Shown: positions 8,101 through 17,722, counted from the stretch's first letter. The stretch: 64,000 nt of DNA from Acidovorax sp. (GCA_031277855.1 JAITLO010000025.1:82716-146715), one strand, 5' to 3'. A program made the numbers and translations. Notes: generated by a model from the sequence alone, not told the origin.

Positions 8101-9234
8101 ATGACTTTCCGTATGGCCGCCATGCTGCGACCCGGCTCCGCCCTGCTCCTGGGCAGCCTGCTCAGCGCCTGTCACCCCAACACAGCCTCGACCGACACCC
8201 AGACTGCAGAGGTGCCCGCGCTGCGCCGCCAGGGCAATGTCATCGAAGTTCCCCAGGGCTCCCCCTTGCTGGCCAAGCTTCAGGTAGAGGCCGTGGTCAC
8301 GGCCGAACTCTCCACCCCGGTCATTGCCCCCGCCAGCATCGAGGCCGCCCCCGAAAAACTGGTGAAGCTGGCCCCTCCGGTGGCCGGCCGCCTGGTGCAA
8401 ATCCACCGTGCGCTGGGTGATGCCGTGCGCGCTGGCGATCCGCTGTTCACCATGGACTCGGCCGATATGGCCAATGTGCGCGCCGAACAGGCCAAGGCCC
8501 AGGCCACGCTGCTGCACGCCCAGCGCGAAGCCGATCGCCAAAAACTGCTGCTGGATGCGGAAATCGCCGCCCGCAAGGACTACGAGGCTGCCGAGCTGGA
8601 GCTGGCAACGGCCCGTGCCGATGTGGCTGCAGTGGCCGACCAGCTGGCCCAGATGGGCGCCCCTTCCAAGGCCGGCAGCCGTGGGGCTTATGTGCTGCGC
8701 TCGCCCATCAGCGGCCGCGTGGTGGAAATGAATGGCGCACAAGGCGGCTACTGGAACGACATCAACGAATCCGTGATGACGGTGGCCGATCTGTCCACCG
8801 TCTGGCTCAGCGCCAGCGTGGCCGAGCGCGACCTGGCCAGCGTGGCCGTGGGCCAGAACGCCCATATCAGCCTCAACGCCTACCCCAACCAGCCCCTGGT
8901 GGGCAAGGTGCGCTATGTGGGCGAGTTGCTGGACCCCGAAACCCGCAGCGTGAAGGTGCGTGTGGCCGTGGACAACCAGGACGGCCGTCTGCGCCCCGGC
9001 ATGTTTGCCCAGGTGCGTTTTGACGGCCCTGCCCACCAGGCCACCGTGGTGCCCGCATCAGCCCTGCTGCAAAGCAGCGTGGGCACCCGGGTGTTTGTGG
9101 AGCAGTCGGCCGGTCACTTTGTGCCACGTGATGTGCAGGTTGGTGCCCAGCAAGACCAGCAGGTGGAAATCACCGGCGGCCTGAAGGCAGGCGAGCGCGT
9201 GGTCGTCAACGGAGGAGTGCTCCTCCATGATTGA
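8101..9234 (+). CDS. RND efflux periplasmic adaptor (CzcB-like lipoprotein)
   Basis: 377 aa. A signal peptide with lipobox LLSAC is followed by barrel-sandwich/lipoyl halves (LAPPVAGRLVQIHRALGDAV and YVLRSPISGRVVEMNG), a coiled-coil hairpin of Ala/Glu-rich helices between them, and beta-barrel and membrane-proximal domains (LRPGMFAQVRF). This is the membrane-fusion subunit joining the inner-membrane RND pump to the outer-membrane channel. Its stop overlaps the pump gene start by 8 bp, indicating translational coupling. No His-rich metal-binding N-terminus like that of classical CzcB is visible. Confidence 0.9.
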   Translation: MTFRMAAMLRPGSALLLGSLLSACHPNTASTDTQTAEVPALRRQGNVIEVPQGSPLLAKLQVEAVVTAELSTPVIAPASIEAAPEKLVKLAPPVAGRLVQIHRALGDAVRAGDPLFTMDSADMANVRAEQAKAQATLLHAQREADRQKLLLDAEIAARKDYEAAELELATARADVAAVADQLAQMGAPSKAGSRGAYVLRSPISGRVVEMNGAQGGYWNDINESVMTVADLSTVWLSASVAERDLASVAVGQNAHISLNAYPNQPLVGKVRYVGELLDPETRSVKVRVAVDNQDGRLRPGMFAQVRFDGPAHQATVVPASALLQSSVGTRVFVEQSAGHFVPRDVQVGAQQDQQVEITGGLKAGERVVVNGGVLLHD

Positions 9235-12200
9235 ACGCATCGTCTCTCTGTGCTTTCAGCGGCGCAGCCTGGTCTGGCTGGTCTTCGCCTTTGCCGCCCT
9301 GTATGGCGCCTTCAGCTGGAAGCAACTGCCCATAGAGGCCTATCCCGACATTGCCGACACCACCTCCCAGATCGTGGTGCAGGTGCCGGGCCTGGCTGCC
9401 GAGGAAATCGAGCAGCAAATCACCGTGCCGCTAGAGCGCGCCATGCTGGCCACGCCGGGCATGCATGTGCTGCGCTCGCGCAGCCTGTTTGCCCTGTCGC
9501 TGATCACCGTGGTGTTTGAAGACGGTGTGGAAGGCTACTGGGCGCGCCAGCGCCTGCAGGAGCGCATCAACGAGGTCGAGCTGCCCTACGACGCCAAGGC
9601 CGAGCTGGACCCCTACAGCTCGCCCACCGGCGAGGTCTACCGCTACACACTGGAAAGCCCCGCTCGCAGCCTGCGTGAGCTGTCCGAGCTGCAGAACTGG
9701 ACCGTGATTCCGCGCCTGAAAAAGGCGGCCGGTGTGGTCGATGTGACCAACTTCGGCGGCCTGACCACGCAGTACATGCTGGAGCTGGATCCGCAGCGCC
9801 TGCTGCAGTACGGCGTGACGCTAGCCGAAGTGGTGGAAGCCATCAACGACAACAACGCCAGCGGTGGCGGCAGCGTGCTGGACCGCGGCGAAATCTCCTA
9901 TGTGATTCGCGGCGTGGGCCTGCTGCATTCGCTGGACGATATGGGCCAGGTGGTGGTCAAGGCCACCGATGGCGGCGTGCCCGTGCTGGTCAAGGACCTG
10001 GGCCGCTTGACCTATGGCGAAGTGGAACGCCGCGGTGTGCTGGGCAAGGACGACGACAGCGATGCCATCAGCGGCATTGTGCTGCTGCTCAAGGACACCA
10101 ACCCCTCCCAGGCACTGCAAGGCATTCATGCCGCCGTTGATGAACTCAACAGCCGCCTGCTGCCCGCCGACGTCAAGGTCGTTCCCTATCTGGACCGCAC
10201 CACGTTGATCGAGCGCACCATGGACACCGTCAGCCACACGCTGATCGAGGGCCTGGTGGTCGTCACCCTGGTGCTGCTGCTGTTCCTGGGCAGCCCACGC
10301 GCGGCACTGATCGTGGCCTTGACCATTCCCATGTCGCTGCTGCTGGCCTTTGTGTTCATGCACCACGCCCGCATCCCTGCCAATTTGCTGTCGCTGGGCG
10401 CCATCGACTTCGGCATCTTGGTGGACGGCGCCGTGGTGGTGGTCGAAGGCATGCTGCGTCTGCGTGAGCAGCGCGCCGGCCGGCCGCTGTCTCCGCGCGA
10501 TGCCGTGACTGCCACCTTGCAAGTGGCCCGTCCCATCTTCTTTGGCATGTGCGTGATCGCTACAGCCTATCTGCCGCTGTTCGCTTTCGAGCGCATCGAG
10601 TACAAGCTGTTCGCCCCCATGGCCAGCGCCGTGGCCGCCGCCCTGGCTGGTGCCCTGGCCGTGGCCCTGCTGTTGACACCGGCACTGGCCTGGCTGGCCT
10701 TCCGCCGCCCGCGCAAAATCTTCCCCAACCCGGTGCTGCACAGCATGGAAACGCGCTACGGCCGCTTTCTGCAACGTGCCGTGGGCCGGGGCCGCTGGTG
10801 GGTCGCCACCTTGAGCGTGGCCCTGCTGACCCTGGTGGGCCTGGGTGCCACCATAGGCCGTGACTTTCTGCCCTATCTGGACGAAGGCTCGATCTGGCTG
10901 CAGGTGCAACTGCCGCCCGGCATCACGCTGAACAAAGCCCAGCATATGGCCGACGAGCTGCGCAGCGCAGCGCGTGAGTTCCCCGAAGTCTCTTATGTCG
11001 TGACCCAGACCGGGCGCAACGACGACGGCACCGACTACTGGACCCCTTCCCACATCGAAGCCAGCGTGGGCCTGCACCCCTACAAGAGCTGGAAGTCCGG
11101 CTGGACCAAGCAGGAGCTGATCTCGCACATGGAAGCACGCTTTGCCCGCATGCCGGGCTATAGCGTTGGCTTTATGCAGCCCATGATCGACGGCGTGCAG
11201 GACAAGCTCTCCGGCGCGCACAGCGATCTGACGCTCAAGGTCTTCGGCGACGATCTGGACAATGACCGCCGCGTGGCCGACCAGGTGGTGGCCCTGCTCA
11301 AGAACGTGCCCGGCGCCGCCGATGTGGCCGTGGACATCGAGCCACCGCTGCCCAATCTGCGCATAGAACTGGACCGTGCTGCCGCCGCCCGCCTGGGCGT
11401 CAACGCTGCCGATGTGGCCCAGCTGATCTCCACCGGCATCGGTGGTGCCAGCATCGGCGATCTGTACGTGGGCGAGAAAAGCTACAACATCGCCGTGCGC
11501 TTCACCCCCACAGCGCGAAGCAGCGTGGACGCCATCTCCCAACTGCGCCTGAGCTCGGTCAGCGGCGCCCAGGTGCCCCTGGCTGACGTGGCCAAGATCA
11601 CCACCACCCAGGGCCAGAGCGTGATCGTGCGCGAAGGCGGTGAGCGCCACATCCTGGTCAAGCTCAATGTGCGCGGCCGCGACCTGGCCAGCTTCCTGGA
11701 CGAGGCGCGTGCCGCCATCGACCGGGACATCCAGTTCGATCCGCAGCATATCCGCCTGGAATGGGGCGGCCAGTTCGAAAACCTGCAGCGTGCCGAGGCC
11801 CGCATGGCCGTGATCCTGCCGCTGACACTGAGCCTGATGCTGGTGCTGCTGTTTGGCGCCTTCGGCAATCTGCGCCAGCCGCTGATGGTGCTGGCCATGG
11901 TGCCCCTGGCCATGATTGGCGGCCTGGCAGGCCTGCATCTGCGCGGCATGACGCTCAACGTCTCCAGTGCCGTGGGCTTTATCGCCCTGTTCGGTGTGGC
12001 CGTGCTCTCGGGTGTGCTGCTGGTCTCGCAGATCAACCGCCTGCGCAAGGAAGCCGGCCTACCCCTGCGCGAAGCCGTACTCGAAGGCGCTGCCAGCCGT
12101 ATGCGCCCGGTGCTGATGACCGCCACCGTGGCCGCCTTTGGCCTGATGCCGGCCATGCTGGCCTCCGACCTGGGCAGCGATGTGCAGCGCCCGTTGGCCA

Positions 12201-12403
12201 CCGTGGTGGTCTGCGGCCTGATCAGTGCCACCGCACTGACCCTGCTGCTGCTGCCCGCGATTTACTACGCCGTCGAAGCCTGGACCGAACGCCTGGCCCA
12301 GCGCCGCGCTGCCCGCTCTGCGAACCGTGGCGATATCGACTGGGACCTGCTGGACGCACAAGCCGATGCAGACCACCCCGAGCAAACCCACACCGGCCAT
12401 TGA
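9227..12403 (+). CDS. Heavy-metal efflux RND pump (CzcA/HME family)
   Basis: 1058 aa, the usual CzcA length. Twelve membrane helices in two repeats flank two large periplasmic loops. Helix 4 carries DFGILVDGAVVVVEG with Asp394, Asp400 and Glu407 at the same spacing as the proton-relay residues of CzcA (D402/D408/E415). This places it with divalent-cation HME pumps rather than Cu/Ag types. The residue after the Glu is Gly where most members have Asn. It is the middle gene of a B-A-C order pump operon that continues into mgtA after the channel gene. Exported ion not determinable. Confidence 0.93.
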   Translation: MIERIVSLCFQRRSLVWLVFAFAALYGAFSWKQLPIEAYPDIADTTSQIVVQVPGLAAEEIEQQITVPLERAMLATPGMHVLRSRSLFALSLITVVFEDGVEGYWARQRLQERINEVELPYDAKAELDPYSSPTGEVYRYTLESPARSLRELSELQNWTVIPRLKKAAGVVDVTNFGGLTTQYMLELDPQRLLQYGVTLAEVVEAINDNNASGGGSVLDRGEISYVIRGVGLLHSLDDMGQVVVKATDGGVPVLVKDLGRLTYGEVERRGVLGKDDDSDAISGIVLLLKDTNPSQALQGIHAAVDELNSRLLPADVKVVPYLDRTTLIERTMDTVSHTLIEGLVVVTLVLLLFLGSPRAALIVALTIPMSLLLAFVFMHHARIPANLLSLGAIDFGILVDGAVVVVEGMLRLREQRAGRPLSPRDAVTATLQVARPIFFGMCVIATAYLPLFAFERIEYKLFAPMASAVAAALAGALAVALLLTPALAWLAFRRPRKIFPNPVLHSMETRYGRFLQRAVGRGRWWVATLSVALLTLVGLGATIGRDFLPYLDEGSIWLQVQLPPGITLNKAQHMADELRSAAREFPEVSYVVTQTGRNDDGTDYWTPSHIEASVGLHPYKSWKSGWTKQELISHMEARFARMPGYSVGFMQPMIDGVQDKLSGAHSDLTLKVFGDDLDNDRRVADQVVALLKNVPGAADVAVDIEPPLPNLRIELDRAAAARLGVNAADVAQLISTGIGGASIGDLYVGEKSYNIAVRFTPTARSSVDAISQLRLSSVSGAQVPLADVAKITTTQGQSVIVREGGERHILVKLNVRGRDLASFLDEARAAIDRDIQFDPQHIRLEWGGQFENLQRAEARMAVILPLTLSLMLVLLFGAFGNLRQPLMVLAMVPLAMIGGLAGLHLRGMTLNVSSAVGFIALFGVAVLSGVLLVSQINRLRKEAGLPLREAVLEGAASRMRPVLMTATVAAFGLMPAMLASDLGSDVQRPLATVVVCGLISATALTLLLLPAIYYAVEAWTERLAQRRAARSANRGDIDWDLLDAQADADHPEQTHTGH

Positions 12404-12420
12404 AGCCAGCGAGGACTGTC

Positions 12421-13818
12421 ATGCGTTTTGTTTTTTCTCCCTCCCGACTGACCCAGGCCTCGCGACTGGCCCTGGGCAGCCTGGGCCTGGTCTGCAGCGC
12501 GGCCACCATGGCTGCACCGCCCACGGCTGCTGCTGCAGCGCCCAAAGCACCGGCCGGCGTGCTGGCCAGTGCCCAGCCACTGAAGGCCGTGCACTTTGCC
12601 GACTACCTGCAGGCCGTGGAATCCCACAGCCTGGAGCTCAAGGCCCAGCAAACCACCATCACCGCCGCAGATGCCGAGATCGGCATCGCCGGTCTGCGCC
12701 CCGACCCCGAGCTGTCCATGGAATGGGAGCGTGAGCGCGTGCGCACCGGTGAGCCCCGCCCCACTACCTTCACCCCCACCCTCAGCTGGGAAATAGAAAC
12801 CGGTGGCAAGCGCAGCGCCCGCATTCGCGCGGCCAAGAGCCAGGCACGGGTCACCCGTGCCGAAGTCGACGGCTTTCGCAACGGGCTGTTCAACGAGGCC
12901 GCCACCGCCTTCGCCGAGGCCTGCCGTACCCGTGAGGTGCTGACGCGCAAGGAGCAGACGCTGAAGGCCTTGGGCGATGTGGTGCGCGCCAACGAGGTGC
13001 GTCGCAAGGCCGGTGATGTGGGCGGCATGGAGCTGCTGCAATCCCGCGTGGAGCGCGACCAGTTCGCCGCCGACGTGACCGCTTCCCGGGCCGATGCCCA
13101 GGCCGCCATGCTGGCGCTGTCGATCCCACTGGGTGGCCGCGTGGCCGAGGTGCTGGGCAGTGGCCAGGGCGAGGTCCAGCTGTCCTGCGACTTCACGCCT
13201 TTTGCCCAGGGCGACGACCTGCAAGCCCTGCTGCCAGAGGCCATGCGCGCCCGCGATGACATCCGCATCGCCGAGGCCACCCTGGCCAATGCCCGTGACA
13301 AGGCCGACCTGGCCCAGGCCGAGCGCTGGGTCAACCCCACGGTCTCCGTCGGCGTGGGCCGCACCCCCGGCCATGCCGCCGGTGTCGGCAGCGATGGCGA
13401 GCCCTATGACGCAGCCATGCGCTCGCGCATGCTCAAGGTCGGGGTCAGCATGCCACTGCCGTTCTCGCGCCTGAACAAGGGCACCCTGGTGCAGGCCGAG
13501 GCCGAAGTCACCCAGGCCATGCTGGAGCTGGACCATGCCCGCCACAAGACCGAAGCCGAGGTGCGTGCCGCCCAGTTCCGCTTCCTGGCCGCGCGTGAGA
13601 ACGTACAGCGCTACCGCAATGGCGTGCTGGCCGATGCACAAAAGGTACTGGAAGGCATGCGCTTGTCCTACCGCCATGGCGCTGCTTCGCTGCTAGAACT
13701 GCTGTCAGCCCAGCATTCGGCCGACGAGGCCTACCAAGACTATTTGCAGGCCCAGGCCGATCTGGCCACCGCTACCGTCGAATTGCAGCTGAGCGTGGGA
13801 CTGCGCCCAGCTCTCTGA
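12421..13818 (+). CDS. TolC-family outer-membrane efflux channel (CzcC-like)
   Basis: 465 aa from the ATG at 12421, 17 bp after the pump stop (an open frame upstream inside czcA is not coding). It has a signal peptide, then two repeats of long amphipathic helices rich in Ala, Glu and Gln plus short strand segments (PTVSVGVG and MLKVGVSMPLPF), the OEP pattern. It forms the outer-membrane duct for the adjacent RND pump. Spacing of 22 bp to mgtA, with a good Shine-Dalgarno before mgtA, argues for one transcript. Confidence 0.9.
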   Translation: MRFVFSPSRLTQASRLALGSLGLVCSAATMAAPPTAAAAAPKAPAGVLASAQPLKAVHFADYLQAVESHSLELKAQQTTITAADAEIGIAGLRPDPELSMEWERERVRTGEPRPTTFTPTLSWEIETGGKRSARIRAAKSQARVTRAEVDGFRNGLFNEAATAFAEACRTREVLTRKEQTLKALGDVVRANEVRRKAGDVGGMELLQSRVERDQFAADVTASRADAQAAMLALSIPLGGRVAEVLGSGQGEVQLSCDFTPFAQGDDLQALLPEAMRARDDIRIAEATLANARDKADLAQAERWVNPTVSVGVGRTPGHAAGVGSDGEPYDAAMRSRMLKVGVSMPLPFSRLNKGTLVQAEAEVTQAMLELDHARHKTEAEVRAAQFRFLAARENVQRYRNGVLADAQKVLEGMRLSYRHGAASLLELLSAQHSADEAYQDYLQAQADLATATVELQLSVGLRPAL

Positions 13819-13840
13819 AAAGTCTTGCAAGGAGGGACCC

Positions 13841-16627
13841 ATGCATTTCTTCACATCCTGGTTTGGTAATTTTCTGCGCCGCCGCCACAACCTGAGGCTG
13901 TTCCGCCGCAGCGCACTGCCGGGCATGGAGCGCGGGCCTGGTGGCAAGCCCATCGCCCCGGGCACCGTTCCTGAACAGCTGACCCGTGCCCTGTGGCGTG
14001 CGGCCTGTGACGATATTCCCGGCGCCTTGGTGCGGCTGCAGTCCCACGAGGATGGTCTGAGCGATGCCGAAGCGGCAGAGCGCCTGCAACGTGTCGGCCC
14101 CAACGAGGTGGACCACGAAAAGCCCCTGCCCTGGTGGCAACACCTGTGGCAGTGCTACCGCAACCCTTTCAACGTGTTGCTGACCTTGCTGGCCATCGTC
14201 TCCTGGGCCACCGAGGACATCCAGGCCACCGTGGTAATTGGCGCCATGGTGGTGCTCTCCACGGTGATCCGCTTTGTGCAGGAAGGGCGCTCCCAGCGCA
14301 GCGCCGAGCAGCTCAAGGCCATGGTGGGCAGCACCGCCACGGTGATACGCCGCGACATGGGCACCGAGGCCGCCGAAGTGGCAGAGCGCTACTTTGATGC
14401 CCGTATCAACTCCCGCCGCCCCGCAGCGCGACGCGAGGTGGCCATGCGCGAGCTGGTGCCCGGCGACCATATCTGGCTGTCTGCCGGCGACATGGTGCCC
14501 GCCGACTGCCGCGTGCTGACGGCCAAGGACTTGTTTGTGGCCCAGGCCGCCATGACGGGCGAATCGCTGCCGGTAGAGAAATTCACCGAGCGCCAGCAAC
14601 TCTCCGACGGCATCCTGGAGCAATCTAATCTGCTGTTCATGGGCACCAATGTGGTCTCGGGCGTGGCCACGGCCGTGGTCGTGGCCACCGGCAACCAGAC
14701 CTATTTCGGTCAGCTGGCCCATCGTGCCATCGCCTCCGACCGCGCGCCCACCTCGTTTCAGACCGGGGTCAACAGCGTCTCCTGGCTGCTGATCCGCTTT
14801 GCCCTGGTCATGGTGCCCCTGGTGCTGCTGCTCAATGGTTTCACCAAGGGCGACTGGATGGAGGCATTCCTGTTTGCCCTGTCCGTGGCCGTGGGCCTGA
14901 CACCCGAGATGCTGCCCATGATCGTCACCTCCACTCTGGCCAAGGGTGCGGTGGTGCTGTCGCGGCAGAAAGTCATCGTCAAGCGCCTGGACGCCATCCA
15001 GAACTTCGGCGCCATGGATGTGCTGTGCACCGACAAGACCGGCACGCTGACGCAGGACCGCATCGTGCTCGAGCGCCACACCGATGTGTTTGGCAACGAG
15101 TCGCGCGAAGCGCTGCAGCTGGCCTGGCTCAACAGCTACCACCAGACCGGGCTGAAGAACCTGCTGGACCGCGCCGTCATCGAGCACATGGACCAGAACC
15201 CCGACTCCGGGCTCGCGCAGCAGTGGCACAAAGTCGATGAAATCCCCTTTGACTTCGAGCGCCGGCGCATGTCGGTGCTGCTGCGCCCCGAAAGCGACCA
15301 GGGCGACACCCTGCTGGTGTGCAAGGGCGCGGTCGAGGAAATGCTGTCCGTGTGCACCCTGGTGCGCGACGGCGACGCCACGGTGGCGCTGGACGAGACC
15401 ATGCTGGCGCGCGTGCGCGCCGTGACCGAGGGCCTGAACACCCAGGGCCTGCGCGTGGTGGCCGTGGCCAGCCGCCAGCTGCCCGCCAGCCCGCTGTCCA
15501 GCTACAACTATGGCGTGGCCGACGAGGCCGAGCTGACCCTGGTGGGCTATATCGCCTTCCTGGACCCACCCAAGGAATCCACCGCACCGGCCCTGCAGGC
15601 GCTGGCCGAGCATGGCGTGGAAGTCAAGGTGCTGACCGGCGACAACGAGCTGGTCGCGGCCCGGGTCTGCGAGCAAGTGGGCCTGGCCGTGGGCCAGCCC
15701 GTGACCGGCCCACAGCTGGAGCGCATGAGCGACTCCGCGCTGGCTGCAGCGGTACAAAAGCACCAGCTGTTCGCCCGCCTCACCCCGCTGCACAAGGAGC
15801 GCATCGTCCATGCACTGCGCGCCCAGGGCCGGGTCGTGGGCTTCATGGGCGACGGCATCAACGATGCCCCCGCGCTGCGCGCCGCAGACATCGGCATCAG
15901 CGTGGATGGGGCCGTGGACATTGCCAAGGAAGCCGCCGACATCATCTTGCTGGAAAAAAGCCTGATGGTGCTGGAGCAAGGCGTGATCGAAGGCCGGCGC
16001 ACCTTCTGCAATATGCTGAAGTACATCCGCATGACGGCCAGCTCCAACTTCGGCAATGTGTTCTCGGTGCTGGTGGCCTCGGTGTTTCTGCCGTTTTTGC
16101 CCATGCTGCCGCTGCAGCTGTTAGTGCAAAACCTGCTGTACGACATCTCGCAGATCGCCATCCCCTTTGACAAGGTGGACCCCGAGCTGGTGCGTGAGCC
16201 GCTGCGCTGGAACCCCCAGGACATAGGCCGCTTCATGCTGTGCTTTGGCCCGCTGAGTTCGCTGTTCGACATTCTGTGCTTTGGCATGATGTGGTGGATC
16301 TTCCAGGCCAACACACCCGAGCAGCAGACCCTGTTCCAGTCGGGCTGGTTTGTGGTGGGCCTGCTGACCCAGACCCTGATCGTGCACATGATCCGCACGC
16401 CACGCCTGCCCTTTATTGAAAGCCGCGCCGCCTGGCCGCTGTTGCTGGCCACCGCAGCCATCATGGCGATCGGTGTGTTCCTGCCCATGGGGCCGCTGGC
16501 GGACTACTTCAAGATGGAAGCGCTGCCGCCGCTGTACTGGCCTTTCCTGGTGGCCATCTTGCTGGGCTACGCCACGCTGACCACCGTGGTCAAGCGCCAC
16601 TACATCCGCAAATTTGGCTGGCAGTAA
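13841..16627 (+). CDS. mgtA: Magnesium-translocating P-type ATPase
   Basis: 928 aa, slightly longer than E. coli MgtA. The actuator motif MTGESLPVEK, phosphorylation motif DKTGTLT (Asp398), hinge GDGINDAP and helix-4 region VGLTPEMLPMIV are typical of P3B Mg2+ importers. An arginine-rich N-terminus (FLRRRHNLRLFRR) precedes the first domain. AAGGAGGG at 13829-13836 is a strong Shine-Dalgarno. The gene lies directly behind an RND metal efflux operon, an unusual pairing that would link import of Mg2+ with export of another cation. Confidence 0.95.
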   Translation: MHFFTSWFGNFLRRRHNLRLFRRSALPGMERGPGGKPIAPGTVPEQLTRALWRAACDDIPGALVRLQSHEDGLSDAEAAERLQRVGPNEVDHEKPLPWWQHLWQCYRNPFNVLLTLLAIVSWATEDIQATVVIGAMVVLSTVIRFVQEGRSQRSAEQLKAMVGSTATVIRRDMGTEAAEVAERYFDARINSRRPAARREVAMRELVPGDHIWLSAGDMVPADCRVLTAKDLFVAQAAMTGESLPVEKFTERQQLSDGILEQSNLLFMGTNVVSGVATAVVVATGNQTYFGQLAHRAIASDRAPTSFQTGVNSVSWLLIRFALVMVPLVLLLNGFTKGDWMEAFLFALSVAVGLTPEMLPMIVTSTLAKGAVVLSRQKVIVKRLDAIQNFGAMDVLCTDKTGTLTQDRIVLERHTDVFGNESREALQLAWLNSYHQTGLKNLLDRAVIEHMDQNPDSGLAQQWHKVDEIPFDFERRRMSVLLRPESDQGDTLLVCKGAVEEMLSVCTLVRDGDATVALDETMLARVRAVTEGLNTQGLRVVAVASRQLPASPLSSYNYGVADEAELTLVGYIAFLDPPKESTAPALQALAEHGVEVKVLTGDNELVAARVCEQVGLAVGQPVTGPQLERMSDSALAAAVQKHQLFARLTPLHKERIVHALRAQGRVVGFMGDGINDAPALRAADIGISVDGAVDIAKEAADIILLEKSLMVLEQGVIEGRRTFCNMLKYIRMTASSNFGNVFSVLVASVFLPFLPMLPLQLLVQNLLYDISQIAIPFDKVDPELVREPLRWNPQDIGRFMLCFGPLSSLFDILCFGMMWWIFQANTPEQQTLFQSGWFVVGLLTQTLIVHMIRTPRLPFIESRAAWPLLLATAAIMAIGVFLPMGPLADYFKMEALPPLYWPFLVAILLGYATLTTVVKRHYIRKFGWQ

Positions 16628-16661
16628 GAAGGGAAAATTCTTTGTAGGCGCCCCGTTCTGG

Positions 16662-16762
16662 GGCGGCCATACAGCGCTGGATGCTTTGTTGCGAGCCCTT
16701 GCCGTACGCAAGTACTGTCTGCGGACTCGCGTCGCGCCTCCAGCGCTGTCTGGCCGTTGTGG
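16662..16762 (+). repeat. 101-bp hairpin repeat, copy A
   Basis: First of three copies (others at 19853-19953 inverted, and 38198-38298), each exactly 101 bp. The outer arms GGCCATACAGCGCTGGA (16665-16681) and TCCAGCGCTGTCTGGCC (16739-16755) pair with one mismatch. Inside are GCGAG/CTCGC and a GTAC-GCAA-GTAC tip. The copy fills much of the 288-bp gap between mgtA and mgtC. Confidence 0.85.
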
Positions 16763-16858
16763 TGTTGAAGTCGGCCCTGGCGCAACTGCGCTGGCCCACT
16801 CCGGCCTGCAGAAAACGCCGAAAAGAAATCTCTCCCGCAAAAAGTGCATAGTTCGTCT

Positions 16859-16874
16859 GTGACAAATCTGTCAC
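16859..16874. promoter_or_regulatory. Candidate operator upstream of mgtC
   Basis: GTGACA-AATC-TGTCAC is a perfect 6-bp inverted repeat with a 4-nt centre, 41 bp before the mgtC start. The position suits a repressor or activator site. The spacing (8 between TGTGA and TCAC) does not fit a standard CRP site. Confidence 0.35.
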
Positions 16875-16915
16875 GGCAAAGCGCTAGGCTTTGCCCTGCA
16901 ACACCCTGAACTCAC

Positions 16916-17644
16916 ATGCAACATTGGCCCGCCTTCGATATTTCCGCCACGCTCAGCACGCTGGCCAGTCTGACCATTGCCTTTGCCCTGGGGGCCCTGA
17001 TCGGCTTTGAACGTCAGGTGCGCCAGCGCACGGCGGGGCTGCGCACCAACACCCTGGTGGCCGTAGGCGCTGCCGTGTTTGTCGACCTGGCCGTGCGTTT
17101 TTATGGTCTGTACGGAGGCTCTCCCAGCCCCATGCAGGTGATTGCCTATGTGGTCTCGGGCATTGGTTTTCTGGGCGCGGGCGCCATCATGAAGGAAGGC
17201 GCCAATGTCTCCGGCCTGAACACCGCCGCCACGCTGTGGGGCTCGGCCGCCGTGGGCTGCTGCGCCGGTGCCAAGCTGCTGCCCGAAGCCATTTTGGCCG
17301 CGCTGTTTGTGCTGGCCGCCAACACCTTGCTGCGCCCCGTGGTCAACCGCATCAACCGCCAGCCCATGCAGGAGGAGTTCAGCGAAGCCACTTATGCGGT
17401 CTATGTGATTTGCCGTCACACCCACCAGTCCGAGATCCGCGAGAAGCTGGTGGAATGGCTGGACCAGGCCAGCTACCCGGTGCGCGATATCGACCACCAC
17501 GCCTTTGGCCAGGGCGACACCGAGATCGAGGCCACGCTCTACGCCACCGCTGTGGAGGGCGATGAACTGGACAAGCTGATGACGCGCCTGGAAGCCGAGG
17601 AAGGCGTGCTGCAGGCCTTTTGGAATGCGCGGGCGGAGGATTAA
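16916..17644 (+). CDS. mgtC: MgtC/SapB family membrane protein
   Basis: 242 aa. The N-terminal half holds four to five membrane helices and the family hallmarks IGFERQVRQRTAGLRTNTLV, GIGFLGAGAIM and NTAATLW. The C-terminal half is a soluble ACT-like domain (VYVICRHTHQSEIREKLVEW). MgtC proteins act on F-ATPase and on growth under low Mg2+ or in host cells rather than transporting Mg2+. Standing behind mgtA it mirrors the mgtC/mgtB pairing of enterics. A hairpin repeat and a palindrome separate it from mgtA, so it probably has its own promoter. Confidence 0.9.
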   Translation: MQHWPAFDISATLSTLASLTIAFALGALIGFERQVRQRTAGLRTNTLVAVGAAVFVDLAVRFYGLYGGSPSPMQVIAYVVSGIGFLGAGAIMKEGANVSGLNTAATLWGSAAVGCCAGAKLLPEAILAALFVLAANTLLRPVVNRINRQPMQEEFSEATYAVYVICRHTHQSEIREKLVEWLDQASYPVRDIDHHAFGQGDTEIEATLYATAVEGDELDKLMTRLEAEEGVLQAFWNARAED

Positions 17645-17722
17645 TCCCCCCTGAGTCGCCTGCGGCGCCTTCCCCCGGAGGGGGACGACAGCCTCGCTGC
17701 GGGGCGGCCCTTGCTCGCTGTC
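17645..17722 (+). repeat. Stop-codon-linked repeat, copy 1
   Basis: Starts one base after the mgtC stop with TCCCCCCTGAGTCGCC and ends GGGGCGGCCCTTGCTCGCTGTC. It contains a GCC-TGC-GGC stem and a CCCCC/GGGGG pair. It is one of eight copies placed in the same direction at gene ends. The rest of the 17723-17914 gap shows nothing recognisable. Confidence 0.85.

Noticed and set aside
11761..12420. Long open frame upstream of the efflux-channel ATG, inside czcA
   Set aside because: It is the alternate frame of a clear RND pump; the channel's signal peptide starts at 12421 right after the pump stop.
16855..16876. CRP/FNR site before mgtC
   Set aside because: TGTGA and TCAC are 8 bp apart rather than 6, so it is listed only as an unidentified palindrome.
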